The notes under the pieces: model-generated | Seen by the model: the letters and a program-made list of their open reading frames with translations, nothing else | Database searches by the model: none | Told to the model about the DNA's origin: nothing | From: CAIYZT01 sp031385445 | GTDB lineage: Bacteria > Pseudomonadota > Alphaproteobacteria > Rhodobacterales > Rhodobacteraceae | Assembly: GCA_031385445.1 (NCBI GenBank) | Contig: JANNBM010000023.1 | Span: forward strand, 17,458-81,457 | Direction: 5' to 3' | Length of the DNA: 64,000 bases | Part shown: positions 16,895-25,811 of the stretch, in pieces | Numbering within the stretch: the stretch's first letter is position 1 | Layout: each line of letters begins with the position of its first letter | Made by a program: the position numbers and the translations under genes

Positions 16895-17652
16895 GCTTCT
16901 GGCCAAACGATGCGCGCACCGGCGGCCTGCATCGGCCCCTCGGCGCGGTCAAAGCGCAGATACGCGATGGCCTTGCCGCCGGACTGCGTATAAAGCGTGC
17001 CCGCTTCTTTTTCCCCCGCCATGATCGGGGTGCCGATGGGCGCGGCGCCGCTGATCTGCACCTGAACCAGCCCTTTGCGCAGCTCGGTTTTGTGCTTCAT
17101 CCGGGCAGTAACCTCCTGGCCAACATAGCAGCCCTTGCGAAAATCGACGCCGTGCAGGCGTTCAAACCCCTGTTCCAGAAGATAACTTTCGTTGGAAATC
17201 AATTCGATGCCAGTTTCAGGAATGACATGGGCGACGCGAAGCGCGTCCCAATCGGTGGCGCCCGCGCCCGTTGGAACGCCGTAGCTGCGCCAGCCCAAAG
17301 CGGGGTGGCGCGGGTCGGTCACGGCGCGGGGCGGCGGCGTGCCAAGGCCGCGGCCGACCTGCCAATCAAGCGCAGAAAACGCGACATCCGCGCGCAATTT
17401 ATGCATCGACAGGCGGGTTAGGGTGCTGGCGGCGATGCTTTGTGGCAGGTCCAGAAAATACGTATCGCCAAGCTTGCCGATAAAGAAATCCGCCAGATAC
17501 TTGCCTTGGGGCGACAAAAGCGCGGCCCAGACCAGCCCATCGCCGCGTTCCAGACCAAGGACATCATTCGACACCATGCCTTGCATAAACCGCAGCGCGT
17601 CTTTGCCGGTCAGCGCTGCAATCTGGCGGTCGGGGCAGGGTTCGGGGGTCAT
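16882..17652 (-). CDS. ygfZ: YgfZ/GcvT-type folate-binding protein (Fe-S repair)
   Basis: A 256-residue aminomethyltransferase-fold protein that supports assembly or repair of iron-sulfur enzymes with tetrahydrofolate. The diagnostic motif KGCYVGQEVTARMKHK, with its conserved Cys, is near residue 180. The N-terminal DALRFMQGMVSND is typical. It follows the MsbA-type exporter gene after nine bases on the same strand, so they are probably co-transcribed. Confidence 0.9.
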   Translation of the reverse strand: MTPEPCPDRQIAALTGKDALRFMQGMVSNDVLGLERGDGLVWAALLSPQGKYLADFFIGKLGDTYFLDLPQSIAASTLTRLSMHKLRADVAFSALDWQVGRGLGTPPPRAVTDPRHPALGWRSYGVPTGAGATDWDALRVAHVIPETGIELISNESYLLEQGFERLHGVDFRKGCYVGQEVTARMKHKTELRKGLVQVQISGAAPIGTPIMAGEKEAGTLYTQSGGKAIAYLRFDRAEGPMQAAGARIVWPEAPAQ

Positions 17653-17661
17653 GGGGGCACC

Positions 17662-19431
17662 TTAGTCCTTGAATTGCATCTGATAAAGGCTGGCATACCG
17701 TCCGTTTTTGGCAAGCAGTTCCTCATGCGAGCCCTCTTCGGCAACGCGGCCCTGATCGAGCACGACGATGTGATCGGCGTCACGAATGGTCGAGAGCCGG
17801 TGCGCGATCACAAGAATGGTGCGCCCGGCAAAGCTTTGCCGAAGCGCATCCGAGACGGCAGCTTCGGACTGGGTATCCAGCGCCGAGGTCGCCTCGTCCA
17901 GCAGCAGGATCGGGGCGGATTGCATCAGCGCGCGGGCAATCGCGACGCGCTGGCGCTGGCCACCGGACAGGGCCGATCCGCGCGGTCCGACTGGCGTTTC
18001 TATGCCTTTTGCCAGACGCGGCAAGAACTCGGCGACGTGGGACAACAAAAGCGCTTGCGCCATCCGGGGGTCATCAGCGGCGGTCGCACCGGGCAGGATG
18101 TTTTCGCGCAGCGTTTCATCGAACAGCGCGGAATCCTGCGTGACGGTCGAAAAAAGCGCGCGCTGATCGCGCAGGGGCAAAGCGGTCAAGGGCAGGCCGC
18201 CCAAGCAGATTTGCCCCCCGGCCGGATCGTAAAGCCCGGTCAGAAGGTGAAACACGGTGGACTTTCCGGCACCCGACGCCCCGACGAGCGCGGTCGTTTT
18301 GCCTGCCTTTGCGGTAAAGGACAGCCCGCGCAGAACGGCGGTGTCTGTGTGAGCGAATTCCACCGCTTCAAAGGTCAGATCGCCCGCCGGATTGGGTTTT
18401 GGCGCGGGGCCGCTGACGGGCAGGCGCGCGCTTTGCACGGGTTGATCCAGCAGCGCATAGATGCGATTAAGGCTGGCACCCGCGATTTGCCAGGCGCCCG
18501 AAAGCTCGCCCAGGCGGCGCAGGGGCTGGAAAATCAGCGCAACGGCGGTGAAAAACGACATGAACTCGCCCGCCGTACGCTGACCCGAGGCAACATCGGG
18601 GCCCGCAACCAACAGCACGGCGAAAAAGCCCAGACCCGTCGTCAGATCAAGGATGGACGGCACGAGCGAGCGCGACAGGGCAAGCTTGACCTCGACCCGG
18701 CGGATTTTCTTCAACACCCCGGCAAACCGGCTTGACTGCTGATCTTCTTGACGGTTCAGCTTGATGGATTGAATTCCGTGGAAAATCTCATCAAGCCGGG
18801 TGGCGCGCTGACCTGCCTCGTTGCGCAGTTGGTCGGCCTTGCGGCGAATGTAGCTTTGGATCAACAGCACAGGCACGACCAGCAGCGGCAGGCCGATCAA
18901 CGTCACCAAAGTCCAGCGCACATCAACCGACAGGGCGACGCCGATCAGGATGATGACGCCCAAACCATCGCGGCCCAACCCGGCCAGAAGGGTGGACCAG
19001 ATCGCCTGCGCGGCCAGAGTGTCGCCTTGAACCCGCTCGATCAAGATTCCGGGCGGATGAGATTGGAAAAACCCCATATCCAATTGCAGGATATGCGCCA
19101 GCATGGCGTTTTGCGTTTGCGCCGAAACGCGCTGGGTGATGCTGGCCGTCAGCGTGCGCGCCGCCGATGACACAACCGCGCGCAGGGCAAAAAGGCCCAG
19201 AAAAATCAGGCCAACGCCCAGAATGGCCGATTGACCACCCGGCACGAAGACCTTGTCGAACAGGGGCTGGATCAGCTTGCTGACCGCGCCCATGGTCGCG
19301 CCGTCTATCGCCATCAGCCCAAAAACCAAGATCAACAGCGGCCATTGGCGCTGCAGATAGTCGCGCCAGTAGCGGGCGAAAAGTCCGGGGGGTTTGGGGC
19401 GATCTGGCAAAAGCGGCTTCCTTGAACGCAA
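17662..19431 (-). CDS. MsbA-type ABC exporter (fused membrane and ATPase domains)
   Basis: A 589-residue half-transporter. Six transmembrane segments lie in the first ~310 residues, including the start of the membrane domain at RQWPLLILVFGLMAI. The nucleotide-binding domain has Walker A GASGAGKST near 383-391, signature LSGGQRQR, Walker B ILLLDEATSALD, and the switch IAHRLSTI. It probably works as a homodimer exporting lipid, lipopolysaccharide precursor or a hydrophobic compound; MsbA is the closest pattern, but the substrate is not provable. Divergent from the class V aminotransferase. Confidence 0.88.
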   Translation of the reverse strand: MRSRKPLLPDRPKPPGLFARYWRDYLQRQWPLLILVFGLMAIDGATMGAVSKLIQPLFDKVFVPGGQSAILGVGLIFLGLFALRAVVSSAARTLTASITQRVSAQTQNAMLAHILQLDMGFFQSHPPGILIERVQGDTLAAQAIWSTLLAGLGRDGLGVIILIGVALSVDVRWTLVTLIGLPLLVVPVLLIQSYIRRKADQLRNEAGQRATRLDEIFHGIQSIKLNRQEDQQSSRFAGVLKKIRRVEVKLALSRSLVPSILDLTTGLGFFAVLLVAGPDVASGQRTAGEFMSFFTAVALIFQPLRRLGELSGAWQIAGASLNRIYALLDQPVQSARLPVSGPAPKPNPAGDLTFEAVEFAHTDTAVLRGLSFTAKAGKTTALVGASGAGKSTVFHLLTGLYDPAGGQICLGGLPLTALPLRDQRALFSTVTQDSALFDETLRENILPGATAADDPRMAQALLLSHVAEFLPRLAKGIETPVGPRGSALSGGQRQRVAIARALMQSAPILLLDEATSALDTQSEAAVSDALRQSFAGRTILVIAHRLSTIRDADHIVVLDQGRVAEEGSHEELLAKNGRYASLYQMQFKD

Positions 19432-19549
19432 GGGCTTGCTTTATCCTGCACCCGGCGCTCTGACAAGACAATGACCGGCGATGCGCCGATTGACCTTGGC
19501 ATTGGGCCATCGTAGCCATGGGCCGAACACCTTGCAAAGGCTTGATCGC

Positions 19550-20761
19550 ATGTCACTTTCAAACGGGCGCAGTTACCTCGCCATTCCGGGCCCGTCCGTT
19601 GTGCCCGACCGGGTTCTGGCCGCCATGCACCGCGGATCGCCCAATATCTACGAGGGAGAGCTGCATGCGCTTTGCGCGTCGCTGTGGCCAGATTTGCGGG
19701 CGCTTGCGGGCACAAATCAGAATGTCGCGGCCTATATCGGCAACGGGCATGCGACCTGGGAAGCGGCCAATGCCAATATGTTTTCGCGCGGCGACAAGGC
19801 GCTGGTACTTGCCACCGGGATTTTTGGCTTGGGCTGGGCGAATTCGGCCAAGGCAATGGGGATCGAGGTGGAGCTGCTGGATTTTGGCAAATCCGCCGCG
19901 CCGGATTATGCGAGTGTCGAGGCGGCGCTGCGGGCCGATAAGGCGGGCAAGATCAAGGCGGTCCTGACCACACAGGTTGACACCGCATCATCCGTGCGCA
20001 CGGATATTGCGGCATTGCGCGCGGCGATGGACGGCGCGGGCCACCCTGCGCTTTTGGCCGTGGATTGCATCGCGTCGATGGCGTGCGATGCCTATCTGAT
20101 GGACGAATGGGGCGTCGATGTGACGGTTGCGGCCAGCCAGAAGGGGCTGATGACGCCGCCGGGCATGGGTTTTGTCTGGTTTTCCGAAAAGGCGCGCAGC
20201 GTCTGCGCGACCTCTGATCTGCGCACGCCGTATTGGGCATGGGCGCCGCGCGCGGATGCCACAGAGTTCTGGCAACATTGGGCGGGAACTGCCCCGACGC
20301 ATCATCTGTATGGACTGCGTGAGGCGCTGACGATGATCCTGCATGAAGAAGGTTTGACGAAGGTCTGGGCGCGCCACGAGGCGCTTGCGGCGGCGGTTTG
20401 GGCTTCGTTTGATGTTTGGGGGCAGGCAAACCCGGCGATTGAGATGAATGTGGCACTGCCGAGCGATCGGGGCCGCTCGGTCACGGCGGCCCGTCTGGGC
20501 GCGCCAGATGCCAGCCGTTTGCGCGTCTGGTGCGAGACGAAGGCGGGGGTGACGCTTGGTATCGGGCTTGGCATGGCGACGCCGGATGATCCGAACTCAG
20601 ATGGTTTTTTGCGGGTGGGCCATATGGGCCATGTGAACGCGCATATGACGCTGGGCGCTTTGGCGGTGATGGATGCGGGGATGAAGGCGCTGAAAATTCC
20701 GCATGGGAGCGGAGCGCTGGAAGCGGCGGTACTGGTGGTGGCGCAGGCAGCGGGCACTTAG
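19550..20761 (+). CDS. Class V aminotransferase, serine/alanine-glyoxylate type
   Basis: A 403-residue PLP enzyme. The N-terminus SYLAIPGPSVVPDRVLAAM is typical of serine-glyoxylate or alanine-glyoxylate aminotransferases. The PLP lysine is in AASQKGLMTPPGMGF near residue 200, and LLAVDCIASMACD holds the conserved aspartate. HLYGLREAL resembles the usual substrate loop of this group. I start at ATG 19550 (MSLSNGRSY); an upstream in-frame ATG at 19481 lies in the promoter region. The stop overlaps the stop of the convergent exporter gene by four bases. Confidence 0.85.
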   Translation: MSLSNGRSYLAIPGPSVVPDRVLAAMHRGSPNIYEGELHALCASLWPDLRALAGTNQNVAAYIGNGHATWEAANANMFSRGDKALVLATGIFGLGWANSAKAMGIEVELLDFGKSAAPDYASVEAALRADKAGKIKAVLTTQVDTASSVRTDIAALRAAMDGAGHPALLAVDCIASMACDAYLMDEWGVDVTVAASQKGLMTPPGMGFVWFSEKARSVCATSDLRTPYWAWAPRADATEFWQHWAGTAPTHHLYGLREALTMILHEEGLTKVWARHEALAAAVWASFDVWGQANPAIEMNVALPSDRGRSVTAARLGAPDASRLRVWCETKAGVTLGIGLGMATPDDPNSDGFLRVGHMGHVNAHMTLGALAVMDAGMKALKIPHGSGALEAAVLVVAQAAGT

Positions 20762-21630
20762 GGCGCTGCGGACTGGCGTTCACGCCATGAAATGTAAAGC
20801 GCACTTGCGATCAGGATGAAGACGCCCAAAAAGGTGTATCGATCGGGGAAATCACCGAAAAAATACCAACCGCACAGGGTTGAGACGATCATTTCAGTAT
20901 AGGCGAAGGGCGCCAGAAGCGAAGCTTCGGCGTAGTCGTAAGACCGGACGATCAAGAAGTGTCCAAAAGTCGCCACGCCGCCAAGCCCGGCAAACATCAG
21001 CCACTGCTCTGGCGTGGGTGCGGTCCAGACCAACGGCATGGCGAGCGAAAGCAGCACCGTTCCGATCGCAACGGTTTGGAACGTTGTCACCATGGCCTTG
21101 GCCGTGCCAGAAATGCGCCGCGTCATGACGAAATAGATCGCAAGGAACGTGCCTGCTGCAAGCGCGAGCAGCGTACCGGGGTTGAAGCTGCCAAAACCGG
21201 GCCGGATGATGATCAATGTTCCGATGAATCCGACAAAGACCGCGGCCCAGCGGCGAGGGCCGACCCGCTCGCCAAGGAACAGCGCGGAAAGGACGACCAC
21301 GACAAGCGGCTGGACGAAAAAGATCGCAAGGGCGTCCGCGATGGGCAAAAAGCGCAGGGACAGAAAGAAAGTATAGGTCGCGAGGATCAACAGGCTGGAC
21401 CGGCACAGATGATAGATCGGGCGGTCGGGCCAAAAAATCGCCGTGCCCCCGGCGTGAAGTGCAAACGGCAATGTCAAAAGCGCCCCAAAGGTCAGCCGCG
21501 CCCAGACGATCTGCAGGATCGGCAGGCCCATCTGGCCCAGAACCTTTGCAAAGACGTCAATAAACGGCAGGCTCGCCATCGCGCCAAGCATGAAAAAGAT
21601 GCCGGTAAGGTTGTGATTTGCCCGCTGCAT
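20758..21630 (-). CDS. DMT-superfamily transporter (EamA)
   Basis: A 290-residue inner-membrane protein with ten predicted helices in two EamA repeats, the second starting about residue 145. The start MQRANHNLTGIFFMLGAMASL and FVQPLVVVVLSALFLGERVGPRRW fit the family. EamA proteins usually export amino acids or other metabolites; the substrate is unknown. It shares the promoter region 21631-21785 with the divergent PuuD-like gene. Confidence 0.88.
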   Translation of the reverse strand: MQRANHNLTGIFFMLGAMASLPFIDVFAKVLGQMGLPILQIVWARLTFGALLTLPFALHAGGTAIFWPDRPIYHLCRSSLLILATYTFFLSLRFLPIADALAIFFVQPLVVVVLSALFLGERVGPRRWAAVFVGFIGTLIIIRPGFGSFNPGTLLALAAGTFLAIYFVMTRRISGTAKAMVTTFQTVAIGTVLLSLAMPLVWTAPTPEQWLMFAGLGGVATFGHFLIVRSYDYAEASLLAPFAYTEMIVSTLCGWYFFGDFPDRYTFLGVFILIASALYISWRERQSAAP

Positions 21631-21785
21631 CCTGATCCTGCCTGATTTGCGCCAGACTGGCCCAAATGCGGCGCAGTGACCATGCGAATTGCACGAAAAT
21701 TCATCACAATGCAGGCGGCTCTGCGCTTTTCCTCGCGCGCGCGCGGGTCTATGGTCTGTTCAAAGCGCAGGCAGGATCCTTGAGC

Positions 21786-22544
21786 ATGACCAGACGCAAA
21801 CGTCCCGTTGTCGGAGTGATCGGCAACCAATATCTGATGAACGACCGCTATGCGGTTCATGCCTCTGGCGTGATCAACATCACGGCGGTTTCCGAGGTTG
21901 CGCAGTGTCTGGCGCTGATTGTTCCCAGCTGCGATCAGGTGGATGTCGAAGATTTGCTTGGGGCCTGCGATGGGTTCGTGCTGACGGGCGGGCAGCCGAA
22001 TGTGCACCCGTCCGAATATGGCCACGAGGAAACCCCGGCCCATGGCGCGTTTGACCGGGACCGGGACCGCTTGGCGCTTGGCCTTGCGCGGGCCTGCGTG
22101 GAGCGGGGGCAACCCTTGCTGGGAATTTGCCGCGGGTTTCAGGAATTGAACGTGGCCATGGGCGGCACGCTGCATCCCGAGATTCGCGATATGCCGGGCC
22201 GGATGAACCACCGGATGCCGCGCGATGTTGATATTACAGAACAATTCGCGCTGCGCCATGATGTGCGTTTTGCCGAGGGTGGGGTATTCCACCGGCTTAT
22301 GGGCGCGCAGGTTGTGCGCACCAATACGCTGCACGGGCAGGGGATTTTGCAGGCGGGGCCCAGAATTGTGATCGACGGCGAGGCAGAAGATGGCACGCCC
22401 GAAGCGATCTATGTCAAAGACGCGCCGGGATTTACGCTGGCGGTGCAGTGGCACCCCGAATGGAATGCGGCGGATGATCCGGTGTCGCGGCCGCTGTTCA
22501 CCGCTTTTGGCGACGCGGTTCGCGATTGGGCTGCGCGCGGATAA
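21786..22544 (+). CDS. PuuD-like gamma-glutamyl hydrolase (class I glutamine amidotransferase fold)
   Basis: A 252-residue peptidase C26-family enzyme. The nucleophile elbow is GICRGFQELNVAMGG with catalytic Cys near residue 113, and the second triad element is in AVQWHPEW. It resembles gamma-glutamyl-GABA hydrolase of putrescine breakdown. The other puu genes are not nearby, so the substrate could be another gamma-glutamyl compound. The start at 21786 (MTRRKRP) is preferred to 21666. Confidence 0.87.
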   Translation: MTRRKRPVVGVIGNQYLMNDRYAVHASGVINITAVSEVAQCLALIVPSCDQVDVEDLLGACDGFVLTGGQPNVHPSEYGHEETPAHGAFDRDRDRLALGLARACVERGQPLLGICRGFQELNVAMGGTLHPEIRDMPGRMNHRMPRDVDITEQFALRHDVRFAEGGVFHRLMGAQVVRTNTLHGQGILQAGPRIVIDGEAEDGTPEAIYVKDAPGFTLAVQWHPEWNAADDPVSRPLFTAFGDAVRDWAARG

Positions 22545-22617
22545 CCTGCGGGGCCTGTTGACTCTTTCCCTGCGTAAATACTGATTTGAATGCACACATC
22601 GCTTGCGGAGACTTCGG

Positions 22618-23304
22618 ATGAAACGCTCTAAGATCAACGACATCATGGCTGCGGCGGATGAGATGATCCGGCATTACGGCTTTGTGCTGCCGCCCTTTGC
22701 CTTTTGGTCCCCGGCCGAGTTCAAGGCGAAGAAACCTGTTGCGCAGCGGGTCATTGATGGGTGCTGCGGATGGGATATCACCGATTACGGGCAGGGCCGG
22801 TTTGATGACATGGGGCTGTTCCTGTTCACGTTGCGCAACGGTCTGCTGAGCGATCTGCAGCGCGGCGGCGGCATGTGTTATGCCGAAAAACTGCTGATAT
22901 CGCGCCGCGATCAGCTAAGCCCAATGCACACCCATGTGATCAAGGCGGAAGATATCATCAACCGCGGCGGCGCGACTTTGGTGGTGGAACTGTTCGGCTC
23001 GGACGACAAGGGCAACTTTGCGGCGGACAGGGGCGGCAAGGTACGCTGCGACGGGATCGACCGGGTCTATGCGCCGGGCGAAAAACTGCTGCTTGCGCCG
23101 GGCGAAAGCGTGACGCTTATGCCGGGCGATTGGCATGCGTTTTGGGGCGAGGGCGGCGATGTTCTGATCGGCGAGGTGTCGACGGTCAACGATGATCGGA
23201 CCGACAACATCTTTCGCGAGCCAATTGGCCGATTTGCCGAGATTGAAGAGGATGTCGCGCCGACGCATCTGCTGGTGAGCGATTACGAGCGGTTTCTGGG
23301 CTGA
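22618..23304 (+). CDS. D-lyxose ketol-isomerase
   Basis: A 228-residue cupin-fold sugar isomerase interconverting D-lyxose and D-xylulose (or mannose and fructose in some members). Metal-binding residues appear in SPMHTHVIKAEDI (two His, then Glu) and GDWHAFWGE. MKRSKINDIM at the start and TVNDDRTDNIF near the end fit the family. The start at 22618 has GGAG ten bases upstream. No other sugar genes are adjacent. Confidence 0.87.
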   Translation: MKRSKINDIMAAADEMIRHYGFVLPPFAFWSPAEFKAKKPVAQRVIDGCCGWDITDYGQGRFDDMGLFLFTLRNGLLSDLQRGGGMCYAEKLLISRRDQLSPMHTHVIKAEDIINRGGATLVVELFGSDDKGNFAADRGGKVRCDGIDRVYAPGEKLLLAPGESVTLMPGDWHAFWGEGGDVLIGEVSTVNDDRTDNIFREPIGRFAEIEEDVAPTHLLVSDYERFLG

Positions 23305-23318
23305 CTGAGCGACGACAA

Positions 23319-23351
23319 ATCAAAGGCCGCGCGATGTGCACGGCCTTTGAT
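23319..23351. terminator. Bidirectional terminator
   Basis: ATCAAAGGCCG (23319-23329) and CGGCCTTTGAT (23341-23351) form a perfect 11-base-pair stem with an 11-base loop. It sits between the convergent lyxose isomerase and L,D-transpeptidase genes, with short A/T runs at both ends of the stem. Confidence 0.7.
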
Positions 23352-23368
23352 CTGATCAATGGGCAGGG

Positions 23369-24349
23369 TTACAGAACCGGGCAGAGCCCGTTCACCAGCA
23401 AGACACTGCACAGACAGGTGCCGTCGGGGTTCTTCACCAGACAGCTTTCTGGCGCGGTTGCGGCGGGGATTGGTGTCAGCGCGGGCGCTGGTGTTGGCGG
23501 CGTGGTCACAACCGGGGCCACGGCCACCGGACCGACGGCACCGCCAAGCCCTGGCACCGGCAAACCGATGATCGGGGAGACTCCGCTGACGGCCGGCGCT
23601 GGAACAACCGGTTCTTCGACGGGTTTCGGCTTTTCCTTCTTTGGTTGCGGCGGCGGCAGGGTCAGCCCCGTCGGCATCGATCCGTCCGCATTCAAAACCA
23701 CAACTTTGGCCCCGTCTGGCACGCGGGAATAAAGGTCTATCACGTCCTGATTGATCATGCGGATACAGCCCGACGAGGCGTTTTTCCCGATGGAAAACCA
23801 TTCTGGCGTGCCGTGAATCCGATAGCCATAATCAACGCCATTGGTCGTCAGATACAGCGCCCGCGCCCCCAACGGGTTTTCCAAACCGCCGGGCATCCCT
23901 TCCTCCCATTGCGCAAGCTCCGGTTTACGCTCGATCATTTCTTCGGGCGGCGTCCATGTCGGCCAGGTCTTGCGCTCGTTCACAATCGCCTCACCCGACC
24001 ACTGAAAACCGGCCCGGCCCACCGCGATGCCATAGCGGATCGCCTTGTTCTTGCCGGTTACAAAATACAGCTGCCTTGCGCCGGGGTTGATGATGATGGT
24101 GCCGGGCACCTGATCGGAGGCGAAATCGACCGTCTGACGCTGAAACTCGGGCGGCACTTCGGCGACAGGAACCGCAGGCAGGTTCAACCCCGCGTCGGTA
24201 AGCGCCCCATAGGCAACATCGGCCCCCACAAGCGGCGCCGTGGTCCCTTTCGCAGCGTCCAGATCGCCGAACGCGGCCGGATCGGTGACGCAGGCTGAAA
24301 GGGAAAGGCCGGCAATAATTCCAAAAACGATCAAACGCACTGAAGGCAT
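23369..24349 (-). CDS. L,D-transpeptidase lipoprotein with Pro-rich, Cys-rich tail
   Basis: A 326-residue periplasmic enzyme that makes 3-3 peptidoglycan crosslinks or attaches proteins to the wall. The signal peptide ends in the lipobox LSLSACV (lipid Cys at about 20). The YkuD domain spans about 80-215 with IHGTPEWFSIGKNASSGCIRM holding catalytic His and Cys. After it come ~110 residues rich in Pro, Val and Ala. The last ~25 residues contain four cysteines (CLVKNPDGTCLC and CPVL). ATG 24349 is chosen over 24505 because only it gives a proper signal peptide. Confidence 0.88.
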   Translation of the reverse strand: MPSVRLIVFGIIAGLSLSACVTDPAAFGDLDAAKGTTAPLVGADVAYGALTDAGLNLPAVPVAEVPPEFQRQTVDFASDQVPGTIIINPGARQLYFVTGKNKAIRYGIAVGRAGFQWSGEAIVNERKTWPTWTPPEEMIERKPELAQWEEGMPGGLENPLGARALYLTTNGVDYGYRIHGTPEWFSIGKNASSGCIRMINQDVIDLYSRVPDGAKVVVLNADGSMPTGLTLPPPQPKKEKPKPVEEPVVPAPAVSGVSPIIGLPVPGLGGAVGPVAVAPVVTTPPTPAPALTPIPAATAPESCLVKNPDGTCLCSVLLVNGLCPVL

Positions 24350-24458
24350 GTATACAATTTCCAAAAGAGCGCGGCAGCGCAATTGATTGTGGGTGCGCGC
24401 ACCATAGCCATCGCCCGCCAAAAGGTCAAAGCCCCGCACTCTTGCGGCCAAGGCCTTG

Positions 24459-25292
24459 TTACAACGTGGTGCGAAGATGCCAGAGTTCGGGGAACAACTC
24501 GACATCCAGCATTCGGCGCAGATAGGACACGCCGCCGGTGCCCCCGGTGCCGCGCTTGAACCCGATCACGCGTTCGACCGTGGTGACATGATTGAACCGC
24601 CAGCGGCGGAAGTAATCCTCAAAGTCCATCAGCTTTTCGGCAAGCTCATAGGCCTCCCAATGCTCTTTGGGCGCGCGGTAAACCACCTCCCAGACCTGCC
24701 GCACATCGTCGCGCGCGGTCCATCCCTCGCTCAGATCCCGGCCAAGAACCTCTGCCGGCACCGGCAAACCGCTGCGCGCCAAATAGCGCAGCGCCTCGTC
24801 ATAAATGCTGGGCCGCGCCAGTTCACCGTTCAGCATGGCCATGATGTCGCTGCGGTGCGCATGGGGCCGAAGCATGGCGTGATTGCGGTTTCCGACCGCA
24901 AATTCGATCAGCCGGTATTGCCAGGATTGAAATCCCGACGACTGCCCCAGCCCCTCGCGAAAGGTGGTGTAATCGGACGGGGTCATGGTGCGCAGCACGT
25001 CCCACGCGTTGTTCAACTGCTCGAAAATCCGCGACACCCGTGCCAGCATCTTGAACGCCTCGCGCAGATGGTCCTGTGCAATTGCGTTGCGGGCGGCGTC
25101 CAACTCGTGCAGCGCCAGCTTCATCCAAAGCTCGGAGGTTTGATGCTGAATGATGAACAGCATTTCATCATGCGTCCCGGTCAGCAGCCTTTGGCTCGTC
25201 AGCAGCCGGTCGATATGCAGGTAATCGCCATAGGACATCCGCCCGTCAAAGGACATCTGGGCGCCGTCTTGGGCGGGATCATACTGCGACAT
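24459..25292 (-). CDS. kynA: Tryptophan 2,3-dioxygenase
   Basis: A 277-residue heme enzyme that opens the indole ring of L-tryptophan to N-formylkynurenine. Family motifs: SYGDYLHIDRLL, FIIQHQTSELWMKLALHEL near 45-65, the substrate region FREGLGQSSGFQSWQYRLIEF and the C-terminal FKRGTGGTGGVSYL. It is the last gene of a minus-strand group kynU, GNAT gene, kynA. No kynurenine formamidase (kynB) is in the window. Confidence 0.95.
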   Translation of the reverse strand: MSQYDPAQDGAQMSFDGRMSYGDYLHIDRLLTSQRLLTGTHDEMLFIIQHQTSELWMKLALHELDAARNAIAQDHLREAFKMLARVSRIFEQLNNAWDVLRTMTPSDYTTFREGLGQSSGFQSWQYRLIEFAVGNRNHAMLRPHAHRSDIMAMLNGELARPSIYDEALRYLARSGLPVPAEVLGRDLSEGWTARDDVRQVWEVVYRAPKEHWEAYELAEKLMDFEDYFRRWRFNHVTTVERVIGFKRGTGGTGGVSYLRRMLDVELFPELWHLRTTL

Positions 25293-25317
25293 GGCGCGCT
25301 CTTTCCAAAAAGCAGGG

Positions 25318-25803
25318 TTAAAGGGAAGCCAGATCGACGGCCATCAGAAACAGATCATAAGTCTGGCCCCCGTCTTCCAAATGTTCAATTCCTGTCACCG
25401 TCCAGCCGCGCCGTGTCAAAAAGCGGTTGGATTGATGGGCGGCGCGCACGGTCAGGCGGATAAATCCAAATTCGCGGGCCTTGTGCAACAGCACGTCGTA
25501 AAGCGCGGCTGCCGTGCCGTCGCCCATAACCTCGGGGATCACGAAGGCCATATCCAGTTCGCCGTCCTTGCGCAAAGACATGAACCCGGTCATGCGGCCT
25601 TCCTGCTCGGCCACCCAGCACCATTGGTCCAGCAGTTTGTCCGGATGCGCGCCGGGCAAGGCCGAAGGCGCCCAAGCTGCGCGCTCGGCTTCGGTGTAAA
25701 ACGCTGCTGATCCCTCGCGTACGGCACGGTAGTAAACCAGTGACATCGCCGCGCGGTCTGCGGCCACATAGGGGCGGATGGTGCGCATCGGCGGTCCTTC
25801 CAT
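25318..25803 (-). CDS. GNAT-family N-acetyltransferase
   Basis: A protein of 161 residues from ATG 25803, or 156 from ATG 25788 (MRTIRPYVAADR, a common GNAT start). The core has the four beta strands of GNAT enzymes, with GFMSLRKDGELDMAFVIPE and a degenerate acetyl-CoA loop (GDGTAAALYDVLLHKARE), then NRFLTRRGWTVTG. It lies eight bases after kynU and 25 before kynA. The acceptor is unknown; the position suggests a kynurenine-pathway metabolite, but this is inference. Confidence 0.85.
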   Translation of the reverse strand: MEGPPMRTIRPYVAADRAAMSLVYYRAVREGSAAFYTEAERAAWAPSALPGAHPDKLLDQWCWVAEQEGRMTGFMSLRKDGELDMAFVIPEVMGDGTAAALYDVLLHKAREFGFIRLTVRAAHQSNRFLTRRGWTVTGIEHLEDGGQTYDLFLMAVDLASL

Positions 25804-25811
25804 CGGGCGGT

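Noticed and set aside
24361..24430. tRNA-like piece upstream of the L,D-transpeptidase
   Set aside because: AGAGCGCGGCAGCGCAATTG resembles a D-arm to anticodon region and the reverse frame reads GARTHN as in tRNA artefacts, but no T-arm, acceptor stem or foldable cloverleaf could be found.
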